From assembly GCA_004431415.1 (NCBI GenBank), contig QPMI01000547.1, positions 1 to 52,425 of the forward strand: DNA of 52,425 nt, read 5' to 3'. The notes below the pieces were generated by a model that worked only from the letters and a program-made list of their open reading frames with translations, ran no database searches and was not told the origin of the DNA. The position numbers were made by a program, and so were the translations under genes. Within the stretch, counting starts at the first letter, position 1. Each line of letters opens with the position of its first letter. Positions 11,556 through 22,947 of this stretch are shown here, one piece after another. This stretch comes from Cyanophora paradoxa (Eukaryota; Glaucocystophyceae; Cyanophorales; Cyanophoraceae).

Positions 11556-11949
11556 ACAGAGTCGGGCCCCAGCGCAGCCCGCGCACCGCAGACACTTCAG
11601 ATGCGCGGAAGAGACGATGCTGTCGAGCTCGCCTCCGTGAAAGTCTGACGGCAGATGAGCTGGCCGTGCAGGAAAGAATGCGCGGCGGTTGGCTGCGTGA
11701 GAGCAGACCGGATGGGATGCGACGCGACCCGCGCCGTTATAGTCTGAACAAACAACGAAACGAGGGCGTCCCGCGTCCAGCGAAGCCTCCCGAACAGCGC
11801 GCGCCGCACACACGCGGCGGCCCACCGCCAGCGAAGCCGTCGTCGTCTCGGAACTCTGAGGTCGTACGGAGAGGTAAGTGAGGGCGCGAAGAACGACAGC
11901 GAAGACCGAGGAGCCCACCGCGAGGGATACCAGATCTCTTCTGACGGCG
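11556..11949. other. 5' leader region of the Z1 transposase
   Basis: Non-coding or untranslated. It contains a good donor (GAGAG/GTAAGTG at 11874) and an acceptor (ATACCAG before ATCTCTTCTG) that could splice a 5' UTR intron. An upstream open frame does not join the transposase in phase: it meets a TGA just after the acceptor. Confidence 0.45.
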
Positions 11950-13638
11950 ATGGCGCACGCCCCGCTAAACGCCGATCTGGACGCGCTTCTAGAGCTGGCG
12001 AAAGCGGAACTCGACGATGACGATGATGATGGCGATGCTATGGAGCTCGAGGAGGAGGCCGCGGCTGTAGTCGCTGCAGCAGCAGCTAAGGCGGCGGAGC
12101 TTCTGGCGCAGGCGAGGCTCCCCCGCAAGCCGCGAATGTACACATGGTGGAATGAGATGATCGAACGCATCGTGGATGGTTCGCCTGCTTGCTGCAGCCG
12201 CGCGTCGCGCTGTTTGATTGCGATTCTCCCCCCCCCCCCACACACACCCAGCTGAGACCGACTTCGTTCGCAGGCGACTTCGACGCGAAGTTCTTCTGGG
12301 CATTTCGCATGACGCCAACGACTTTCACGTTCATTCACGATCGTATCCAACACAGCGAGGTGTACATCACCACTGGGAATGTCCCACAGCTACCTGTAGA
12401 ACTGCAGCTTGCAATTACATTGAGGAGACTTGGGCAGAGGACAGGCTATGAAGCTCTCCAAGGAGATTTCCCTGTATCACAGGGCTTCATTTCGGAAGGT
12501 CTCTCTTTAGTTCAGTGGCGTTGTTTTCATAATGAGTTCTGATGCGGTTCCACAGCTATCTCCCGCACACAGGCAGCCATATGTGAATATTTTCGAAAGA
12601 CACATATGCAAGATCTGTTTCCCCGTACCCCGGAGCAGAAGGCAAGGGCACGGGCAGGATTTGAGCGCCTCGCAAAGCATTGGAACAAAAGGAATTTTTA
12701 CGCAACGGGGTTCACCAAGTGTGTCGGCGCAGTTGGTACACACAGGCGTGACAGTTGAAGCAAGCAGTTTTGAACTGATCTCTATATTGCGCAGATGGAA
12801 GCATGTTCATTATCGAGAACCCTCCGCAAGAGCATCGATCCAAGTACTTCAGTCGTAAAGGAAGGAAGTCATTGAACGTCCAAGCAGCTTGCAATGCTAA
12901 TGGTCTTTTCAACGACGTTAGTTCTTGTTATATATATATATGATCATGATAACTCAGCACACGTGATCATGTTGGGTCACTGATTACGTATACGTGAACA
13001 GGTGAGCATTAAATACCCTGGCAGCGTGCATGATCAGAGAGTGTATGACAATTCAAGGCTGCACAAGCAGCGGAACACCATCTACAGTGACGGCGATTAC
13101 AGGCTTGTCGACAGAGGGTACCGCATTGAGAAGGGGTGCCTCCCCCCACACAGCATACACGGTGCGTACATGTGCTCATGTTCAGATCTGATCTGACATT
13201 GACGAGCGCACATGCACATGTACAGATCTCGATGATCTTGCAGCCGGCATACTGCAGGCAAAGTTAAACTATGACTTTGTGCATTCCATGTGCAGGAAGG
13301 TCATCGAGCGTGCATTTGGAAGGCTGAAGATGCGATGGCTTGAGCTAGGCATCGGGATCAATCGCAAGCACCTTGGGCGCTCTTGTCAAACCATCTACGT
13401 AAGTACCCCCCTGGAACAAGATATTGAAACCTGACATACAATGGCGCAGGTGTGCTTCCTTCTACACAACATTTGCGAGCTCGGCGATTATCCCTGGCCG
13501 GAGGAAGAGGCCCCGGAGGCAGACGCTCCGGGCGACGTTGAGGGTGCACCTGCGGAAGGACCCCCGAACATCCTTGAGCAGGGTGGGGCACGTGCCGAGC
13601 GGCTATGGCAGGCGGATCACCTGTACGGCATCCAGTAG
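11950..13638 (+). CDS. PIF/Harbinger-family DDE transposase (7 exons, 425 aa)
   Basis: Exons 11950-12178, 12274-12498, 12556-12735, 12795-12916, 13002-13161, 13226-13398 and 13450-13638 join with GT-AG introns to 1278 bases, an exact 426 codons. The product should cut and paste the element. It has an acidic N-terminus (DDDDDDGDAMELEEE), a helix-rich region (FFWAFRMTPTTFTFIHDRI, LRRLGQRTGYEALQGDFPVS), then the DDE_Tnp_4 signatures: first Asp in GAVDGSMFII, the KGRKSLNVQAACNANG strand, second Asp in YPGSVHDQRVYDNSRL, and Glu in VIERAFGRLKMRW, followed by FLLHNICELG. Length fits the family. The tail is acidic and Pro/Ala-rich. A six-C run at 13142-13147 sets the phase of exon 5 correctly. Stop codon is 8 bp from the stop of the convergent accessory gene. 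Confidence 0.9.
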
Positions 13639-13646
13639 CTAAGTAG

Positions 13647-15096
13647 CTAGCTTGAAGCCCATCTGCATCCGCATCGGGCTCGAAGGGCCTCTTGCGGCGC
13701 TTCTCCTTCTCCTCCTTCTCTTTCTTCTCCTTCTCCTTCTTCTCCTTCTCCTTCTGTTCTTTGATCTCGTTCATCTGTGTTCTCGAAATTGACATGAGCA
13801 CGAGTGTATGTGATGCAGCGTGCACCAAAACCGACGGTACTCTGCCTTGTCCGCGGCTTCCTGTTCACGAATGTCATTGCTGCGGCTGAGCTGGTCTCGT
13901 ACCCCTCGACGCTGCTGGAGAGCATAGACATCCCTCAGCTGCCACCTCGGTCGGATTGCGCCTGTTGATCTGATGCTTCGTAATCCCTCGCCAGGCCTAG
14001 GCGGGCGGCCGGGCAGAGCAGGGCTTGACAAGCATGAAGTAAGTATGTGCAAGGCAGTGCTGAAAAGGAAGCAATGCATACCCTGAGCTCGATCCTGGAC
14101 TCCCCTGCCTTGGAACTGGATGGATGTCCTGGGGAAAAAGATGAGAGGGGTACACAGTCAAGGAGGGTGGGCATGTACCCGTCCCCATCTGATTCCATAG
14201 AGAAGGGCGGGTTCAGCTCTGGTGAGTTGCCGAGCCACGGCTTGATTTTCTGCTGAATTCATGAGAACTCGGGCAGAGCTCAATCTTTGAAACACGCACC
14301 ATGTAGTCGCCCTGGGAAAGGAAGTAGTGCCAGGGGAAGTCAGGGTCCGTGAGCTTCTTGCCGCTTGTCTCGGCAGCAAGGTAGATTTTGAACTTGTCGT
14401 GGGCCTTGTTCCAACGGTCCAAGAACTTCACACGCCCGGCCGTAACATCAGCACGTGCAGCCTCGACGAAGGATTTGATGTTCGGCCGCTGGGGAGATTG
14501 TCAGGCAAATAAGCAGAGATGAAGCACCACCGAACACATGTACCAGAGAGCCCTGTCTGAGCCATTCGTCGAAGGCCGAACTGATCACGGCGGGCCTGAG
14601 CTTCTGCTTGCTGCCCGGCTTTTTATTGTCGGCCATTCCCTTGGCGACAATGATACCGACGGCCAGAGTCCATGCCTCTGGATTGTTCTTCCATTCGAAC
14701 CTGCAAACACTTGCCCATGTAAGGTCACCCATGTTAGAAAAAGTCGGGGCTTGGTGCAAAAGCACCGCGCAGTACGCGAAGGGGAAGGTACTGGTGGCAA
14801 GACCATCGTGCCGGGCGATGGCGACCTGCGAGTGAAAGCGTGAGCGCGAGCTCCAGACTAAAGATGAGCATGAGAAGAGCCCACTTAGCAGGCGATGTCC
14901 CGTGCGGCCGAGACGAAGCAGAGCGGCTGCAGAACATCAATTTAAGCGGGGCAAATCGAACGTAAAGCATGCGGAAAGCGCACGGTGCTCCGTTTGGGAA
15001 GTTCTCCGAGGCAGAGGAGATGAGCACCTCCGTCATCGGCGGTTCAACGGGAATCCTGCGGGCGCAATTGAGCATGGCAGAGAGTAGTTCAGTCAT
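13647..15096 (-). CDS. Harbinger accessory protein, Z1 copy (frame broken at homopolymers)
   Basis: Same gene as 22948-24403, described there. Six C-runs are one base shorter here than in Z2 (near 13660, 13905, 13934, 13985 and 14178, plus an A-run near 13827), which breaks the last exons. All splice signals are intact. Because every lesion is a homopolymer shortening within about 550 bp, I suspect local consensus error rather than decay. Confidence 0.5.
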
Positions 15097-15686
15097 GGCG
15101 TTGGCTGGTGCGACGAACTTGAAGCAGCTCCTGTGCAAGCGATCGCCGGTCAGAGAGCCTTCTCATCGCTTCGGCGACCGCCAGGCCCTGGTACCGAGTA
15201 CTCCGGGGCAATCGCTAGCGCGAACCGTCGGACGACGGACGCGGCGCCGGCGATCGCTTAAAAAAGGCCCCGGCCCGATCCGAGCCCATGGCCGGCGGGC
15301 ATAGTGAACATAGTGCCAAAATGTCGCCCCGAAATCACGGTTTTTAGAAGGATCGGAAGAAAGCGCGCCCAAGCAGGACCGAGGGGCGGTTCCGGCACGT
15401 ACCTACTGACTCAGAGCTGCTTGCGCTGGGCCGCCGGCCGACGCCATGAGACCCGGTTGAGAGCTCGAATCCCTGCGCGCCGCCTTACAGCGGCCGAGGA
15501 TGGGGCGAAGGCTGCAGAATTCGATGATGTGCACCTCGGACAAGCGAAAGCGCGTAGCTAGCGCGCCGCCGGCGCCGCGGGTGAGCCGATGAAGCCAGCG
15601 ATGTGTACTCCTCGCGTGCGCGGGCGCGGCGACGTCGCCTGCCGGGCGGGCGTGGCGCCGCGGGGCTGAGCACGGCGCGCGCACGG
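15096..15686. repeat. Shared X/Z spacer, copy 3 (with part of one 151-bp unit)
   Basis: Starts at TGGCGTTGGCTGGTGCGACG, the last 55 or so bases of a 151-bp unit, then continues as the standard spacer. This shows that Z units keep only a fragment of the repeat found twice in X units. Confidence 0.85.
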
Positions 15687-15820
15687 CAGTGCACATGCGC
15701 ATCGGGCGGTGTTGACGTTCGCGCGCTGCAGCTGCATGCATGGCGCCGGCCGGGCGCGCGGAAGTTGGTTTTTTTTGCTATTCGTCCCCCTGCGCTTCTC
15801 CCCCCCCTTCATTCCCCCCG

Positions 15821-15844
15821 AAGTTAGCCACCGGTGGCTAACTT
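15821..15844. repeat. 24-bp perfect palindrome, X2
   Basis: Identical to 529-552, in the same place just beyond the 3' end of the X gene. Confidence 0.9.
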
Positions 15845-15934
15845 GCGATCGAAGGGTACAGGGATCACCCTCCTGAAATTGATCTCTTACAAAACCAACG
15901 CTGTCGTAGAACCCTACACTATCTGCAAGCGGAA

Positions 15935-18900
15935 TCAGGCAATCTGCAGTCCTACGAAAGCCTTGCACCGCTGCAGGAGCCCTTTTGCCTGCTCTTCGTT
16001 CGCGAAGATGTCAGGATGCCCCGCGCGGGGCGCGCGGAACCACTCTGTGGAGGCGGCCACAAATGGTGCGCATGCTGTGGGATCGCGCAGGTGGTGGCCA
16101 CTGCACACCACCCGGCCCAGCGCGGGGAAAACAGGACCTCCAGGACGCGGTCGACCCGGCACTTCGCTTTGAAAGTAGACCCAGCGGTCGTGCGCGCGTT
16201 CATCTGGTATGCTGGATCAGAGAGCTCGACGATCGCATGCACCACCCTGCAACCAGTGTCATGATCGGCACGCTGCGCAACGACACCGTTACAGATAGAA
16301 AAAGGAAAGGAAAGGAAGAGAAAGTAAGAAAGAGAAGGGGGAAGAAAGACAGAATGAAAGAAAAGAAAGGAAAGGACGCACGGCCAGTGGTCCCACTCCA
16401 GGTTCTTGAAGCTCTTCAGGATGTGCATGATCGCCTCCGGCGTAACGTTCACGTCGTCGAGCCGTCGGACTTCGCATGCGACGGTGCATGCACCTAGGCC
16501 TTGCCGGGCCGTGCACGCCAGGTCTCCGTCGTTGGGTGGGAGTCGGGCAAGAACCTCCACGTATGCGCGCACTGCAGGGCTCGAGGCTCTCGCCCCGCGC
16601 ACCGCAGTTGCGATTTCCGCAACGCTGTCGCGCACTGAACGATAGCCGTTCTCCTCCCGCGTCATTGCGGGAAACATGTGCAGCTTCGCCTTCAGGGTGG
16701 TGCTCATCTGGTTAAGGAAGCGGTTCTCGGTGTTCGCGACTCTGCGACGAGAAATCAGAAAAGACCGCTGACAGAGGACATGACGGGCGGGGTACACATA
16801 CCGTCTGTAGAGCAAGGAGAGGAGGGGTATTGGAATGGGGCGCTCGGCTGTTCCCATCCACACGGCCTTGTTCCGTCGCGTGTACGGTGGGCGGACGTAC
16901 AGCTCGACCTCTTGCTCCACCTCCTCCATAATCCCCTGCGCATTTGGCTGCGAATTGCGTGAGCCGCCGCGACGACGATGGCGCCAGGAACGTGCTCACC
17001 TCCTGTACTTTGTCGACCCTCACCTTGAACGCGGTCGCCCCCAGTTCGTCCACCTCCGGATACTCCTCTCCGGAGCTGTGGGATCGGTCCCGCGGTTCAA
17101 GAGGCGGTGATTGGGGACGTCCGACTTTGCACCGATCTGCTCCAGCGCCGCTGTGACTTGCTTCAGCGCTGGCATGCTGTTGTGTGATACACGGCCTGTC
17201 CCGTACTTCTCCTGCGTCGAAGTTCAGTTCATGTACGTACCCCCCCCACGCTCCCTTACCCCCCGGGCGCACCACTATCTCGGGCTTGGAGCGTATCCTT
17301 GTGAAGGCCTCGTTCTCCGGGTCCTCGCGATAGACAGCCGCCGGATTCGCGAGCGCCTCGTGGCACGCCTGCCAAGAGACCGAAAGGCAGGCACGGTTCG
17401 GTTGTGGGTTAATCGCTAGGGGGTATCGAAGATTCTGTACCTTCAGCGGCCTCGGTGCTGGGTGGGGGGCTGCTCCGGGGTCCTCCCCGGCATCCCGCCT
17501 TGCCTCCCACTGAGCTCGGGCCCTCCTTGCATCTCCGTGTTCATCCTCGTCGATTGCCAGTGCGAGATCGACGAGGCCCTTGAAGATGAGCTGGTTGATG
17601 GTTGTTGCCCACCGTCGGAATCGAGCGATGCGGACAAGGCTTGAGAAGAAGATGCCAATGGAGATGCTGCTCGCTGGCCCGGCAAGCAGGCGCAGGACCT
17701 CCATCCCACTCGTGCGGATGCGCTGCAAAGCCTTTTCGTCGATTGGTCTGCCGGCGCCGCTGTTGACGTTCTTGTTTCCTGTTCCCGACTGGCACTTCTC
17801 CACCAGCCTCTTGACTTCTTCGAACTCCGAGAGACCCGCCCGCGCCTTTCTCTTACGCCCCTTCTCTCTTGGCATCTCTTGCGCCAACATGTCCTCCACA
17901 GCCGCTGCCGTAAGCTCGATACATGCATGCAACCTGTGACAGGAAGATCAGATCAGAAACGATGGCGTACCCCCCCCCCCCCGCGGCCCCCCGCGCACCA
18001 AAGTTGGAGTGACTCGCCTTCGCTTGTCTGCTGTTGCGCTGACTGAAGTAAGCGGATCAGACTTCGGAGCTGCTCCTTTGCTTCTTCTGTTGTGCCTAGA
18101 TTTAAAGCTTGCTGGCTGAGCCCGAGAGTTGCCTGCATGCGTGGCAGATTGACTTGGGCCTGACCATTCTTAACCTGAGCGTGAAGTTGAGCTCGACGAA
18201 GTACAAGATTTAGATGAAGAATGTCACCTCCAGGAATGCATCAGCAAGAGACTGAGCTCGAGCTGGCTCGCGCTCCATATCTGCCTCTGCAGGTCGCCAG
18301 GCAAGAAGTTGTGTGAGCACCGCTGCAGCTGACCGGATATCGCCATCGACAGGAGCTGCAATGCAGTTAGACCACAACGAAGCGCCACTTAGCAGTCATT
18401 CAAATGCAACTCACAGTAGAAATCAAGCGACTCGCCGCCTGACTGACCAAAGAAGTACAGCTCGATCCATTGGGAGAGGTACAGCTTCGATTGTACAGCA
18501 TACGAGCGGCTATCTGCACGAGGCGCTGCGGGTTCCTGGAACTCCAGAGCCAAGATTACCTGCACACAAAGACACAATCAGCAGATGCAGCAAGCAGCAA
18601 GCATGTCAAACTTGCCAGGTCTATTTCACGCAATCTCCTCTCACGGGCGTAGATCTTGTTCTTGTAGAACCACTTGGCTCGCTCCTTTAGCCAATCGTGA
18701 TGCTTGTCTCGCATTTCCTTGTCCACTTCGAATTGCCCGTGCTCGCCTACAGAACCAAGGCCAAGAAATGCGCACTGCATCGGCATTCAGTACATTCACA
18801 CGATGGAAGAACAATAGAAGCTCACATCAATGTCAATGAGTTCCTCGTAATGCGAAGAACTCTTTGTCTCGTCACCGTTGCCGTCGTTTACATTGCGTGC

Positions 18901-19787
18901 AGCCTCTTGCTGGCGTGTCGACTCGAGCGCCACCTAAGATCATATTCAGAACAGAATCGCAAGATAAGTTGCAGTAAGAACTGCACCGAGCTCAAGAATT
19001 GCTTCAGAGCATTGAGCTCGTCCAGGGTCCGGTCCCGGGCCGGTTCGCCGCGAAACCGCACTCGGCAAGACCTAGCCTGAGCTTGAGCCGCCTGTGCTGT
19101 TATCTACACGAGCATGAGCTGACATCATAGGTACTCTGACAAATCCGTGCACCAGATCGAGCCAATCAACACAACTTTGAAATATGTCGCCTCGCTGTTC
19201 TCCATTCGTTTCCACGAACAAGTCCCGCAGCGCTTGCAAGGCTTGAGGTGGGGGCAAGTTGATGAGAACGCCCTCTACGTAGTGCAGCATGGGGTCCAAA
19301 GCTGCACAACATATGAGAGATGCAGCAGTTAGGCCTCCGGGCTCGTGCACCAACATCGTGGCGGCGGTGTACACTGGGTCCGGGGCCGGGGGGAGGGGCA
19401 GGGCCGGGGGGAGGGGCAGGGCCGGGGGGAGGGGCAGGGCCGGGGGGAGGGGCGGGGTCGGGGGGAGATGGAGGGGCGGGGCCCGGGGGATGGGCGGGGT
19501 CGGGGGGAGGGGCGGGGCCGGGGGGAGGGGCGGGGTCGGGGGGAGATGGAGGGGCGGGGCCCGGGGATGGGCGGGGTCGGGGGGAGGGGCGGGGCCGGGG
19601 GGAGGGGCGGGCAGTACCCCTCTCCCCGCGTCGCACCGGCCCCGCCGCGCCGGTCAGCGTGGGGACAAGCTCAAGGCTGGAGCGAGCGCCGCCGCTTGCC
19701 GTGCTGCCCCGAGGCCGCCCCGAGGCCACCACCCGCCGTGCGGCCCGCCAGAAGGGGATTGGGAGATGAGCTGGAGGTCCACTCCAT
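15935..19787 (-). CDS. X gene, copy 2
   Basis: Same gene as 30396-34222. This copy is valuable because the long middle exon stays in the frame that joins the next exon: a GGGG run near 17486 gives DAGEDPGAAPHPAPRPLK, and the donor after LK joins ACHEALANPAAVYRED in phase 0. The last exon is shifted by a missing C near 16113 (GGCCCAGCG), and a missing C near 17090 shifts an earlier exon. Three Cs before the acceptor at 16253 give the phase-correct join DHWP/VVHAIVEL. Unknown function. Confidence 0.6.
19381..19611. repeat. GC minisatellite coding a Pro-rich stretch, X2
   Basis: Longest clean version (about 231 bp). It begins with four near-identical 19-bp blocks, followed by blocks with the GAGATGGAGG insert. 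Confidence 0.8.
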
Positions 19788-20018
19788 CTCTTCCTCCCCA
19801 AAGAGAGTGCTCCTGGGGTCGACATGCTGCGGAGTCGGGCATAAGACACCGAAAAGCAGCGATCGCTTGGCCAATGAGAAGGCGGTGGACGTCAAGCCCG
19901 CGGCGACCGTTAGAACTGAGAACCCAGAAGCGATCGCCGGCCCAGCAGCTCTTTGTTAGAGGTCGGACTCGCTGGGTATGGCGCCGAACACAAAGCGATC
20001 GCCGAGCAATGAGAAGGC

Positions 20019-20320
20019 TCTATGCGCGGGGCAGATCTAGCGATCCAATTGAATAGGGAATCTCTATGCGAGCAAGCTCGCAGCGCTACGGGAGGCGGGC
20101 ACGCACTGCAGGCGTTGGCGTTGGCTGGTGCGACGAACTTGAAGCAGCTCCTGTGCAAGCGATCGCCGGTCTATGCGCGGGGCAGATCTAGCGATCCAAT
20201 TGAATAGGGAATCTCTATGCGAGCAAGCTCGCAGCGCTACGGGAGGCGGGCACGCACTGCAGGCGTTGGCGTTGGCTGGTGCGACGAACTTGAAGCAGCT
20301 CCTGTGCAAGCGATCGCCGG
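20019..20320. repeat. 151-bp tandem repeat, 2 copies, X2
   Basis: Two 151-bp units as at 4699-5000. Confidence 0.95.
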
Positions 20321-20858
20321 TCAGAGAGCCTTCTCATCGCTTCGGCGACCGCCAGGCCCTGGTACCGAGTACTCCGGGGCAATCGCTAGCGCGAACCGTC
20401 GGACGACGGACGCGGCGCCGGCGATCGCTTAAAAAAGGCCCCGGCCCGATCCGAGCCCATGGCCGGCGGGCATAGTGAACATAGTGCCAAAATGTCGCCC
20501 CGAAATCACGGTTTTTAGAAGGATCGGAAGAAAGCGCGCCCAAGCAGGACCGAGGGGCGGTTCCGGCACGTACCTACTGACTCAGAGCTGCTTGCGCTGG
20601 GCCCGCCGGCCGACGCCATGAGACCCGGTTGAGAGCTCGAATCCCTGCGCGCCGCCTTACAGCGGCCGAGGATGGGGCGAAGGCTGCAGAATTCGATGAT
20701 GTGCACCTCGGACAAGCGAAAGCGCGTAGCTAGCGCGCCGCCGGCGCCGCGGGTGAGCCGATGAAGCCAGCGATGTGTACTCCTCGCGTGCGCGGGCGCG
20801 GCGACGTCGCCTGCCGGGCGGGCGTGGCGCCGCGGGGCTGAGCACGGCGCGCGCACGG
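20321..20858. repeat. Shared X/Z spacer, copy 4
   Basis: Standard spacer leading into Z2. Confidence 0.85.
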
Positions 20859-21252
20859 ACAGAGTCGGGCCCCAGCGCAGCCCGCGCACCGCAGACACTT
20901 CAGATGCGCGGAAGAGACGATGCTGTCGAGCTCGCCTCCGTGAAAGTCTGACGGCAGATGAGCTGGCCGTGCAGGAAAGAATGCGCGGCGGTTGGCTGCG
21001 TGAGAGCAGACCGGATGGGATGCGACGCGACCCGCGCCGTTATAGTCTGAACAAACAACGAAACGAGGGCGTCCCGCGTCCAGCGAAGCCTCCCGAACAG
21101 CGCGCGCCGCACACACGCGGCGGCCCACCGCCAGCGAAGCCGTCGTCGTCTCGGAACTCTGAGGTCGTACGGAGAGGTAAGTGAGGGCGCGAAGAACGAC
21201 AGCGAAGACCGAGGAGCCCACCGCGAGGGATACCAGATCTCTTCTGACGGCG

Positions 21253-22939
21253 ATGGCGCACGCCCCGCTAAACGCCGATCTGGACGCGCTTCTAGAGCTG
21301 GCGAAAGCGGAACTCGACGATGACGATGATGATGGCGATGCTATGGAGCTCGAGGAGGAGGCCGCGGCTGTAGTCGCTGCAGCAGCAGCTAAGGCGGCGG
21401 AGCTTCTGGCGCAGGCGAGGCTCCCCCGCAAGCCGCGAATGTACACATGGTGGAATGAGATGATCGAACGCATCGTGGATGGTTCGCCTGCTTGCTGCAG
21501 CCGCGCGTCGCGCTGTTTGATTGCGATTCTCCCCCCCCCCCCCACACACCCAGCTGAGACCGACTTCGTTCGCAGGCGACTTCGACGCGAAGTTCTTCTG
21601 GGCATTTCGCATGACGCCAACGACTTTCACGTTCATTCACGATCGTATCCAACACAGCGAGGTGTACATCACCACTGGGAATGTCCCACAGCTACCTGTA
21701 GAACTGCAGCTTGCAATTACATTGAGGAGACTTGGGCAGAGGACAGGCTATGAAGCTCTCCAAGGAGATTTCCCTGTATCACAGGGCTTCATTTCGGAAG
21801 GTCTCTCTTTAGTTCAGTGGCGTTGTTTTCATAATGAGTTCTGATGCGGTTCCACAGCTATCTCCCGCACACAGGCAGCCATATGTGAATATTTTCGAAA
21901 GACACATATGCAAGATCTGTTTCCCCGTACCCCGGAGCAGAAGGCAAGGGCACGGGCAGGATTTGAGCGCCTCGCAAAGCATTGGAACAAAAGGAATTTT
22001 TACGCAACGGGGTTCACCAAGTGTGTCGGCGCAGTTGGTACACACAGGCGTGACAGTTGAAGCAAGCAGTTTTGAACTGATCTCTATATTGCGCAGATGG
22101 AAGCATGTTCATTATCGAGAACCCTCCGCAAGAGCATCGATCCAAGTACTTCAGTCGTAAAGGAAGGAAGTCATTGAACGTCCAAGCAGCTTGCAATGCT
22201 AATGGTCTTTTCAACGACGTTAGTTCTTGTTATATATATATATGATCATGATAACTCAGCACACGTGATCATGTTGGGTCACTGATTACGTATACGTGAA
22301 CAGGTGAGCATTAAATACCCTGGCAGCGTGCATGATCAGAGAGTGTATGACAATTCAAGGCTGCACAAGCAGCGGAACACCATCTACAGTGACGGCGATT
22401 ACAGGCTTGTCGACAGAGGGTACCGCATTGAGAAGGGGTGCCTCCCCCACACAGCATACACGGTGCGTACATGTGCTCATGTTCAGATCTGATCTGACAT
22501 TGACGAGCGCACATGCACATGTACAGATCTCGATGATCTTGCAGCCGGCATACTGCAGGCAAAGTTAAACTATGACTTTGTGCATTCCATGTGCAGGAAG
22601 GTCATCGAGCGTGCATTTGGAAGGCTGAAGATGCGATGGCTTGAGCTAGGCATCGGGATCAATCGCAAGCACCTTGGGCGCTCTTGTCAAACCATCTACG
22701 TAAGTACCCCCCTGGAACAAGATATTGAAACCTGACATACAATGGCGCAGGTGTGCTTCCTTCTACACAACATTTGCGAGCTCGGCGATTATCCCTGGCC
22801 GGAGGAAGAGGCCCCGGAGGCAGACGCTCCGGGCGACGTTGAGGGTGCACCTGCGGAAGGACCCCCGAACATCCTTGAGCAGGGTGGGGCACGTGCCGAG
22901 CGGCTATGGCAGGCGGATCACCTGTACGGCATCCAGTAG
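21253..22939 (+). CDS. PIF/Harbinger-family DDE transposase, Z2 copy
   Basis: Collinear with 11950-13638, with all seven exons, GT-AG introns and the three catalytic acidic residues. The only coding lesion I see is in exon 5: five Cs at GTGCCTCCCCCACAC (near 22440) where Z1 has six. With five Cs the exon ends out of phase with the next, which carries the catalytic Glu (VIERAFGRLK). As Z1 has the phase-correct run, this is most simply a one-base homopolymer error; if real, the copy is inactive. Convergent with the accessory gene, stops 8 bp apart. Confidence 0.8.
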
Positions 22940-22947
22940 CTAAGTAG

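Larger units (their letters stand above)
11157..15289. mobile_element. Cassette Z1: PIF/Harbinger-like element
   Basis: Contains a complete transposase gene and a convergent accessory gene, the two-gene layout typical of PIF/Harbinger elements. On the left it diverges from X at 11556; on the right it rejoins shared sequence at ATGGCGTTGGCTGGTGCG (15095), inside what is the 151-bp repeat in X. I could not find convincing terminal inverted repeats or a 3-bp target duplication, so the true element ends are unknown. It may be embedded in, rather than identical to, this unit. Confidence 0.7.
15290..20459. repeat. Cassette X, copy 2 (array unit)
   Basis: Second X unit. Together with Z1 it forms the first 9.3-kb Z+X higher-order repeat (11157 to 20459). 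Confidence 0.9.

Noticed and set aside
11212-11595. A 127-residue minus-strand frame in the shared spacer
   Set aside because: It is conserved only because the spacer itself is nearly identical in all copies. There is no splice, start-context or domain support.
11157-15289. Exact terminal inverted repeats and a 3-bp target duplication for Z
   Set aside because: Expected for PIF/Harbinger, but I could not find a convincing inverted pair at the Z/X boundaries; the shared spacer hides the true ends.
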